Below, in pieces: positions 58,413-64,000 of a stretch of 64,000 nucleotides of DNA. The position numbers and the translations under genes were made by a program. Position 1 is the stretch's first letter; the number at the start of each line of letters is the position of its first letter. Origin of the DNA: Sphingomonas sp. PsM26 (lineage in GTDB: Bacteria > Pseudomonadota > Alphaproteobacteria > Sphingomonadales > Sphingomonadaceae). Under the pieces are notes generated by a model that was not told the DNA's origin, made no database searches, and worked only from the letters and a program-made list of their open reading frames with translations. The stretch is taken from contig JARUXA010000006.1 of assembly GCA_030433805.1 (NCBI GenBank), positions 124,001 to 188,000 of the forward strand, given 5' to 3'.

Positions 58413-59894
58413 ATGAATACACTGTCTCTTTCGCGCTACCGCGCCGAATGGTTCACCGATCTTACCGGCGCGCGGCGCGATGTCCTCGCCGGCATGGTGG
58501 GGACGTTCGCGCTCATTCCAGAAGTCATCGCTTTCTCCTTCGTCGCAGGGATCGACCCGCAAGTCGGGCTGTTCGCCTCCTTCGTCATCGGCATCGTCAT
58601 CGCCTTCGCGGGCGGGCGTCCGGCGATGATCTCGGGTGCGGCGGGGTCGGTCGCGCTGGTCGCCGCCGCGCTCGTCCATGCGCATGGCCTGCAATATCTG
58701 CTCGCTGCGACGTTGCTCGCGGGCGTGCTCCAGATCGTCTTTGGGTTGCTCAAGCTCGACGTGCTGATGCGCTTCGTTTCGCGCTCGGTGCGGACCGGGT
58801 TCGTCAACGCGCTCGCGATCCTGATCTTCTCGGCGCAGGTGCCGCAGATGCTGGGGGTCAGCTGGCATACCTATGCGATGATCGCGCTGGGGCTGGCGAT
58901 CATCTACCTCGTCCCACGCGTGACGACCGCGATCCCGTCGCCGCTGATCTGCATCGTCGTGCTGACCGCGATCAGCATAGCGTTTCCGATGCCGGTCCAT
59001 GTCGTGGCGGATCTCGGGAAGCTGCCCGCATCGCTGCCGACCTTCGCGCTCCCCAACCTGCCGTTCACTTGGGACACGCTGACGATCATTGCGCCCTATG
59101 CGGTGGCGATGGCCGCGGTCGGGTTGCTCGAATCGATGATGACCGCAACCGTGGTCGACGACCTGACCGAGACCAAGAGCGACAAGGCGCGTGAATCGAC
59201 CGGGCTCGGGCTCGCCAACTTCGCGGCGGGGTTGTTCGGCGGGATCGCCGGGTGCGGGATGGTCGGGCAGACCGTCGGCAACGTCCGCTATGGCGGGCGC
59301 GGGCGGCTGTCGACGCTGGCGGCGGGCGTGTTCCTGCTGGTGGTGATGGTGCCGCTGCGCCCGTGGATCGCGCAAGTGCCGGTCGCGGCGCTGGTCGCAA
59401 TCATGATCATGGTGTCGATCAGCACCTTCTCCTGGGGCTCGCTGCGCGATCTCGCGCGGCATCCCAAGGTGTCGGGCGTGGTGATGCTCGCGACCGTCCT
59501 GGTCACGGTGCTGACGCACGACCTGTCGATGGGGGTTGTCGTCGGGGTCTTGCTCAGCGGGGTGTTCTTCGCGTTCAAGGTCACGCGGCTGATGGATGTC
59601 GCGGTCGCTTACGACGAAGCGAGCGACACCCGACTGTACGACGTAACGGGGCAGGTGTTCTTCGCCAGCGCCGACATCTTCGCGGACCGGTTCGACGTGG
59701 CGGATACCGCGCGCAACGCCCGGATCGATCTCACGCGTGCGCATCTGTGGGACATTACCGCGGTCGGCGCGCTCGAGGACGTCGTGTCCAAGATGCGGCG
59801 GCATGACATCGCGGTGGAGGTGATCGGGCTTAACGCCGCGAGTGCGACGCTGGTCGACCGGCACGCGCCGTTGCTGCGCGAACCGGCGCTGTAA
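58413..59894 (+). CDS. SulP family anion transporter with STAS domain
   Basis: This 493-aa protein has about ten to twelve membrane segments opening with LAGMVGTFALIPEVIAFSFV, and a C-terminal STAS domain from about residue 400 (DVTGQVFFASADIFADRFDV ... HLWDITAVGALEDVVSKMRR). SulP carriers move sulfate, bicarbonate or dicarboxylates; the shorter size matches the bicarbonate/sulfate-type bacterial group. An in-frame extension from 58293 overlaps the structured leader and is rejected. Substrate not resolved. Confidence 0.9.
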   Translation: MNTLSLSRYRAEWFTDLTGARRDVLAGMVGTFALIPEVIAFSFVAGIDPQVGLFASFVIGIVIAFAGGRPAMISGAAGSVALVAAALVHAHGLQYLLAATLLAGVLQIVFGLLKLDVLMRFVSRSVRTGFVNALAILIFSAQVPQMLGVSWHTYAMIALGLAIIYLVPRVTTAIPSPLICIVVLTAISIAFPMPVHVVADLGKLPASLPTFALPNLPFTWDTLTIIAPYAVAMAAVGLLESMMTATVVDDLTETKSDKARESTGLGLANFAAGLFGGIAGCGMVGQTVGNVRYGGRGRLSTLAAGVFLLVVMVPLRPWIAQVPVAALVAIMIMVSISTFSWGSLRDLARHPKVSGVVMLATVLVTVLTHDLSMGVVVGVLLSGVFFAFKVTRLMDVAVAYDEASDTRLYDVTGQVFFASADIFADRFDVADTARNARIDLTRAHLWDITAVGALEDVVSKMRRHDIAVEVIGLNAASATLVDRHAPLLREPAL

Positions 59895-59901
59895 GGGGCT
59901 G

Positions 59902-59935
59902 CGGCTCGGGCGGTGCATCGACACCGCCCGAGCCG
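59902..59935. terminator. Perfect 14-bp stem-loop between convergent genes
   Basis: CGGCTCGGGCGGTG (59902) pairs with CACCGCCCGAGCCG (ending 59935) around six bases. It lies between the SulP gene and the convergent LOG-family gene and probably ends both transcripts. No long T-run follows. Confidence 0.7.
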
Positions 59936-59942
59936 GCCTGCA

Positions 59943-60836
59943 TCAGTCGCGGTCGCGGTAGAACTCCTGGACGACGTCCCAGCCTTCTTCCGCGGTCTCG
60001 ACGAAGGTGAAGATCGACAGATCCTTGGCACTGACCACGCCTTCCTCGACCAAGGCGTCGAAATTGACGACCCGGTTCCAAAAGTCGCGGCCGTAGAGCA
60101 GCACCGGGATCGGCGCGATCTTGCCGGTCTGGATCAGCGTCAGCAGCTCGAACAGTTCGTCGAACGTCCCGAACCCGCCCGGGAACGCCGCAAGCGCGCG
60201 CGCGTGGAGCAGGAAGTGCATCTTGCGCAGCGCGAAATAGTGGAACTGCATCGACAGCGCCGGGGTGACGTACGGATTGGGGGCCTGTTCGTGCGGGAGT
60301 ACGATGTTGAGCCCGATCGATTCATGCCCGCTTTCCGCGGCACCGCGATTGGCGGCTTCCATGATCGAAGGGCCGCCGCCCGAGCACACGACGAAGTGGC
60401 GCTTGCCTTCGGTATCGAGCGGAAATCCGCTCGCCAGTTGCGCGAGTTCGCGTGCGACGTCGTAATATTTCGACTTCTCGACCAGCCGCTCGGCGATGCG
60501 GATCGCCTGCTCGCGATTGTCGACCGCCGCATGGGCAATGTCGAGAACGGCTTGCGCCTTGGCAGGCTCGGGGATGCGTGCGGAGCCGTACATCACGAAG
60601 GTCGAGGCGATGTTGGCCTCGTCCATGATGAGTTGGGGCTTGAGCAATTCGAGCTGGAAACGGATCGGGCGGAGATCCTCGCGCAGCAGGAAATCCATGT
60701 CCTGGAAGGCAAGGCGATACGCCGGGGTTTCGGTCTGCGGGGTGCTGACACCGGTCTTGGCCTGTTCGGCATCGGTGCGGGCGGCGGGGAATACGCGCGA
60801 GGGAACGTGCGTGTCGTGCTTGGGGGACTGACTCAT
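59943..60836 (-). CDS. LOG family Rossmann-fold protein (TIGR00730-like)
   Basis: This 297-aa protein contains VCSGGGPSIMEAANRGAAES and FPGGFGTFDELFELLTL, the paired motifs of LOG phosphoribohydrolases, which release bases such as cytokinins from nucleotide monophosphates. An N-terminal extension of about 75 residues is longer than in plant-type LOG proteins. The ATG at 60836 is preferred to a TTG at 60845. Activity on cytokinins is not established. Confidence 0.9.
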   Translation of the reverse strand: MSQSPKHDTHVPSRVFPAARTDAEQAKTGVSTPQTETPAYRLAFQDMDFLLREDLRPIRFQLELLKPQLIMDEANIASTFVMYGSARIPEPAKAQAVLDIAHAAVDNREQAIRIAERLVEKSKYYDVARELAQLASGFPLDTEGKRHFVVCSGGGPSIMEAANRGAAESGHESIGLNIVLPHEQAPNPYVTPALSMQFHYFALRKMHFLLHARALAAFPGGFGTFDELFELLTLIQTGKIAPIPVLLYGRDFWNRVVNFDALVEEGVVSAKDLSIFTFVETAEEGWDVVQEFYRDRD

Positions 60837-60888
60837 CTGCGCCAAATAGGCCTTTCGGTGGCGGATTTGAAGGCAAGACGTGCCACCG

Positions 60889-61563
60889 TCACCGGCAGAA
60901 CCCCGCGCGATCGTCCTCGATATGGAGGTGGTTATAGTGCGCGGTATTGTAATCCGGGCTCAATACCGTGCCGAACCGCCGGCACGCCGACGCCCGGATC
61001 GTCCGCAGGAACGCGCGGATGTTGGGATCCGGGTTGTTCCATCCCCCCTGAATCGTGATCCGCCGCCCGTCCTGGAGCACGAACCCCGAGATATCGACCG
61101 CATTGGCGGTGGCATGGCCGGACCGGCGCGCGGCATAGGCCGCCTTGGTGCCGACGACGTTGCGGCAGGCATAGGTGCCCATGCTTTCAATCCGCACCAG
61201 ATCGCTCCCCAGCATCTGATGCGCGGCGGGGACGACCGCATGTTCGACCCAGCCCGAAAAACTCTTCGCAAGCCCGCACCGCATCGCGCGCAGGTTGGTG
61301 ACCGGGATCCCGATGTCGAGCAGTTGCAGCGCGCCGACGATCTGGCATCCGCCGCCATAATCGCGGTCGGGCAGGGGGGAGTAGCGCACCTCGGCGCGCG
61401 ACAGGTCAGCGAAGCACGCCTTGGTCTCGCGGCTGGTCGGCAGGTCGAGCGTGATCGGGCGCGACCCGGTCGGGCGCTGCGGCGCTTGCGCGTTACGTCG
61501 GTCTCCCGATGCGCAGGCGGCGAGTGGAAGCGTCAGCAGAACAACGGCAAGGCTACGAAACAT
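60889..61563 (-). CDS. Extensin-like C-terminal domain lipoprotein
   Basis: This 224-aa protein has a lipoprotein signal (SLAVVLLTLPLAACAS). The extensin-like C domain (DUF882-like peptidase-fold relatives) shows YACRNVVGTKAAYAARRSGH, ATANAVDISGFVL and the end HYNHLHIEDDRAGFCR. His/Asp positions resemble D-Ala-D-Ala-type zinc peptidases, suggesting a cell-wall role. It has its own gap of 34 bp to the next gene on the same strand. Confidence 0.88.
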   Translation of the reverse strand: MFRSLAVVLLTLPLAACASGDRRNAQAPQRPTGSRPITLDLPTSRETKACFADLSRAEVRYSPLPDRDYGGGCQIVGALQLLDIGIPVTNLRAMRCGLAKSFSGWVEHAVVPAAHQMLGSDLVRIESMGTYACRNVVGTKAAYAARRSGHATANAVDISGFVLQDGRRITIQGGWNNPDPNIRAFLRTIRASACRRFGTVLSPDYNTAHYNHLHIEDDRAGFCR

Positions 61564-61597
61564 GGCGCACCGTTAGCGTCTTCCCGGCGGCCAATCG

Positions 61598-62278
61598 CTA
61601 CTCAAAAATTCCGGTATCGACGAGCGCGCGCTGATTTGCGCCGAGCTGCCGAATAATCTCGAGGAACAAGAGCGCGATAGGGATATCCGCGAAGAAAACA
61701 GCGATGTTGAGACCACTTCCCCAAACGAATTCCGCTTTTGTACTGGCATTGACGTAAAATCTGAATGCATCGTTGCCGAGGACGTTTCGGAGCACCCACA
61801 GCCCCCACCAGATCCGCATGATGGACGGTACGGGCACATCGAGAGATGCTGTTGGCGCAATGCTGACCTGCCAAGTCTCGCGCATTGCCCAGTAGGGTAG
61901 AAACAGGTTGGCAACCGGCACGAAGAAGGAACCGACGCTCCAGAACGCCGAGATCGTCATGCTATCCGATACCGAATGGGCTTTGGCGTTGGCACGGTAT
62001 ATCCAACGCCCGACGCACGCTCCACAGATTACGGATGCGATCCCGTAGAACCCGATCGTGAGGGTTGCGACATGTCCTGCACCCCGTAAGGCACTGTCGG
62101 AAAAGTGTCTGGCCGTATCCGCAAGGATCATGAGGTTCAGGCCGCCGGACACCGCCATCAGCGCATCGGCGACCAACCAAAGAACGATCGCATAGACTAC
62201 GGCATGGTCGTGCGGTTCGCTGTTCTGCACGAATTTACCCCCCGGTAAGCCCGCATCCTGAACGATCGTTGCGCTCAT
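61598..62278 (-). CDS. DUF4328-like membrane protein
   Basis: The protein has 226 aa and about six membrane segments. SVGSFFVPVANLFLPYWAMR with ETWQ matches the DUF4328 core, and IMRIWWGLWVLRNVLGND follows. Function is unknown. Codon use is less GC-rich than its neighbours in parts. It is divergent from serC with a 99-bp gap. Confidence 0.8.
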   Translation of the reverse strand: MSATIVQDAGLPGGKFVQNSEPHDHAVVYAIVLWLVADALMAVSGGLNLMILADTARHFSDSALRGAGHVATLTIGFYGIASVICGACVGRWIYRANAKAHSVSDSMTISAFWSVGSFFVPVANLFLPYWAMRETWQVSIAPTASLDVPVPSIMRIWWGLWVLRNVLGNDAFRFYVNASTKAEFVWGSGLNIAVFFADIPIALLFLEIIRQLGANQRALVDTGIFE

Positions 62279-62332
62279 GTCGACCGAAACGACTTGACGT
62301 TGCGCGGCACGGGCTTAGGAGCGGCGACGGGC

Positions 62333-62377
62333 CACGCGGTCCCAACGCCGCGCGTGCTCTCTGTAAGGAGAGACTAC
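62333..62377 (+). promoter_or_regulatory. Structured serC leader with ribosome-binding site in a hairpin
   Basis: CACGCG (62333) can pair with CGCGTG (62351). Directly after, CTCTC (62357) pairs with GAGAG (62368) around TGTAAG, placing the AAGGAG ribosome-binding site partly in the stem. The serC ATG is at 62378. A conserved serC RNA motif is known from alphaproteobacteria; membership is not tested here. Confidence 0.5.
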
Positions 62378-63511
62378 ATGACTGAACTGCCTGCGCGTCC
62401 TGCGCACCTGCCTGCACGCCCGTATTTTTCCTCGGGCCCGTGCGCCAAGCCTCCGGGCTGGTCCGCCGCCACTCTCGCCACTGACTCGCTGGGGCGCTCG
62501 CACCGCTCGAAGATCGGCAAGACGCGGCTGCAATATTCGATCGACCTGATGCGCGAGCTGTTGAAGCTCCCCGATACGCATCGCATCGGGATCGTCCCCG
62601 GCTCCGACACCGGTGCTTACGAAATGGCGATGTGGACAATGCTGGGTGCCAAGCCCGTCACCGCGCTCGCCTGGGAAAGCTTCGGTGAAGGCTGGGTCAC
62701 CGATGCGGTCAAGCAGCTCAAGATCGATCCCACCGTGGTCCGCGCCGATTATGGCCAGCTGCCCGATCTGGGCGCGGTCGACTGGTCGAACGACGTGCTG
62801 TTCACCTGGAACGGCACCACCTCGGGCGTCCGCGTCCCCAATGCCGACTGGATTCCCGCCGACCGCGAGGGGCTGTCCTTCGCGGACGCGACCAGCGCGG
62901 TGTTCGCTTACGACATCGACTGGGACAAGATCGACGTCGCGACCTTCTCCTGGCAGAAAGTCTTGGGCGGCGAGGGCGGGCACGGCGTGCTGATCCTGGG
63001 GCCGCGCGCGGTCGAGCGGCTCGAAAGCTATACGCCGGCCTGGCCGCTGCCGAAGGTGTTCCGCTTGGTCTCCAAGGGCAAGCTGACCGAAGGCGTGTTC
63101 AAGGGCGAGACGATCAACACGCCGTCGATGCTCGCGGTCGAGGACTGTATCGCAGCGCTCGAATGGGCGAAGACGGTCGGCGGCGCGGACGGGCTGATCG
63201 CGCGCAGCGACGCCAATGCCGCAGCGCTCGACCAGATCGTCGCGGACCGGCCGTGGCTCGGGCACCTCGCGGCGGACGAAGCGACGCGCTCGAAGACCAG
63301 CGTCTGCCTGACGGTCGAGGGTGCGGACGAGGCGTTCATCAAGGCGTTCGCCGGGCTGCTCGAGAAGGAAAAGGCGGCCTATGACATCGCGGGCTACCGC
63401 GATGCACCTCCGGGCCTGCGGATCTGGTGTGGCGCGACCGTCGACACCGCGGACATCGTCGCGCTCGGGCCGTGGCTCGACTGGGCCTATGCGAGCGTCA
63501 AGGCCGCCTGA
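62378..63511 (+). CDS. serC: Phosphoserine aminotransferase
   Basis: SerC is the second enzyme of serine synthesis. The 377-aa protein starts MTELPARPAHLPARPYFSSG and contains GRSHRSKIGKTRLQ, IVPGSDTGAYEMAMW, FTWNGTTSGVRVPNADWIP and the PLP lysine in FSWQKVLGGEGGHG. The start at 62378 has TAAGGAG. serA follows, so the two early serine steps form a unit. Confidence 0.95.
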   Translation: MTELPARPAHLPARPYFSSGPCAKPPGWSAATLATDSLGRSHRSKIGKTRLQYSIDLMRELLKLPDTHRIGIVPGSDTGAYEMAMWTMLGAKPVTALAWESFGEGWVTDAVKQLKIDPTVVRADYGQLPDLGAVDWSNDVLFTWNGTTSGVRVPNADWIPADREGLSFADATSAVFAYDIDWDKIDVATFSWQKVLGGEGGHGVLILGPRAVERLESYTPAWPLPKVFRLVSKGKLTEGVFKGETINTPSMLAVEDCIAALEWAKTVGGADGLIARSDANAAALDQIVADRPWLGHLAADEATRSKTSVCLTVEGADEAFIKAFAGLLEKEKAAYDIAGYRDAPPGLRIWCGATVDTADIVALGPWLDWAYASVKAA

Positions 63512-63522
63512 TCCGCCGGTTT

Positions 63523-63600
63523 GTGCTCCTGCGAAGGCAGGAGCCCAGAGCTACAAGTGCTGCACCCCGTAATCCTGGGCTCCTGCCTGCGCAGGAGCAC
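63523..63600. repeat. Paired-palindrome repeat, family B, copy 3
   Basis: The arms are GTGCTCCTGCGAAGGCAGGA with GCCCAGAGC, and CCTGGGCTCCTGCCTGCGCA with GGAGCAC. It lies between serC and serA on the same strand, ending 23 bases before the serA start. Confidence 0.85.
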
Positions 63601-63623
63601 CGCGTTCCTTAAAGGACACCGAC

Positions 63624-64000
63624 ATGCCAAAAGTCCTCATTTCCGACAAAATGGACCCCAAAGCCGCGCAGATCTTCCGTGAACGCGGCGTCGAAGTCGA
63701 CGAGATCACCGGCAAGACCCCGGAAGAAGTCATCGCGATCATCGGCCAGTATGACGGCCTCGCGATCCGCAGCTCGACCAAGGTGACCAAGGCGATTCTC
63801 GCCGCCGCGACCAACCTCAAGGTCATCGGCCGCGCCGGCATCGGCGTCGACAATGTCGATATCCCCGCCGCGTCGGCGCAGGGCGTCGTCGTGATGAACA
63901 CGCCGTTCGGCAATTCGATCACCACCGCCGAACACGCCATCGCGCTGATGTTCGCGCTCGCGCGCCAGCTTCCGGAAGCGGATGCCAGCACGCAAGCGGG
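63624..64000 (+). CDS. serA: D-3-phosphoglycerate dehydrogenase, 5' part (runs off the window)
   Basis: The first 125 or so codons are visible: MPKVLISDKMDPKAAQIFRE, LAIRSSTKVTKAIL, LKVIGRAGIGVDNVDIPAAS and VMNTPFGNSITTAEHAIALM. These are the N-terminal substrate domain and the start of the NAD domain of SerA, the first step of serine synthesis. AAAGGA lies upstream of the ATG. The 3' part, including any ACT regulatory domain, is outside the window. Confidence 0.95.
   Translation, partial: MPKVLISDKMDPKAAQIFRERGVEVDEITGKTPEEVIAIIGQYDGLAIRSSTKVTKAILAAATNLKVIGRAGIGVDNVDIPAASAQGVVVMNTPFGNSITTAEHAIALMFALARQLPEADASTQA

Overview
ORGANISM. The window is high-GC alphaproteobacterial chromosome, most likely from Sphingomonas or a close sphingomonad. 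Supporting signs are a CcrM-type GANTC methyltransferase beside rnhB, the rpmF-plsX-fabH-ihfA-merR order, an Rrf2-sufBCDS-sufT-sufA cluster, a chromosomal Ku/LigD pair, and short paired-palindrome repeats in many intergenic gaps. No rRNA, tRNA, CRISPR array, insertion sequence or phage gene was recognised. The genus is inferred from protein character and synteny; it was not tested by a search. LAYOUT. 1-8.4 kb: 3' part of a two-unit M16 protease, then on the minus strand an SMP-30-like exported protein, an FAA1-type acyl-CoA ligase, gamma-glutamyltransferase and ccrM. 8.2-13 kb: thiD-VOC fusion, rnhB and ccrM in one direction with a dense GANTC cluster before ccrM; a DUF1272 gene; a frameshifted SnoaL/DUF4440 gene; glmM divergent from a dicarboxylate/amino-acid symporter. 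14-22.6 kb: M28 and M1 (PepN) peptidases, a tiny membrane protein, aspartate aminotransferase, a PabB-PabC fusion and a GloB-like hydrolase. 22.7-26.4 kb: MAPEG protein, then rpmF-plsX-fabH-ihfA-merR. 26.7-30.3 kb: prfC, a sugar-epimerase-like gene and pyrD on the minus strand. 30.5-36.4 kb: the SUF operon. 36.5-40.8 kb: galU, a PPP-type phosphatase and an overlapping pdxH-CDF-phzF operon. 40.9-45 kb: a ParDE toxin-antitoxin pair, then ku and ligD. 45.3-51.8 kb: ATP-grasp/alpha-E protein with a transglutaminase, then a DnaJ-like protein, YihY, fabI and a VOC protein. 51.8-54.06 kb: a lower-GC, gene-poor accessory patch with a methyltransferase, a small membrane protein and a decayed fragment of the 5' end of aroC just ahead of the intact aroC. 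54-64 kb: aroC, a secreted Pro/Thr-rich peptide, purA, a degenerate GGDEF protein, a SulP transporter with a structured leader, a LOG-family protein, an extensin-like lipoprotein, a DUF4328 protein, and serC-serA running off the end. HOW THE GENES WORK TOGETHER. Most of the window is core metabolism: fatty acid and phospholipid synthesis (plsX, fabH, fabI), Fe-S biogenesis (suf), serine (serC-serA), chorismate use (aroC, pabBC), nucleotides (pyrD, purA) and cell-wall sugars (glmM, galU). DNA modification (ccrM) and NHEJ repair (ku-ligD) are added. The most unusual layer is non-coding. At least six families of roughly 65-145 bp paired palindromes lie mainly between convergent or co-directional genes. 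Three carry the ribosome-binding site of the next gene (sufD, sufS, ligD), and one pair is read in frame inside LigD as its inter-domain linker.
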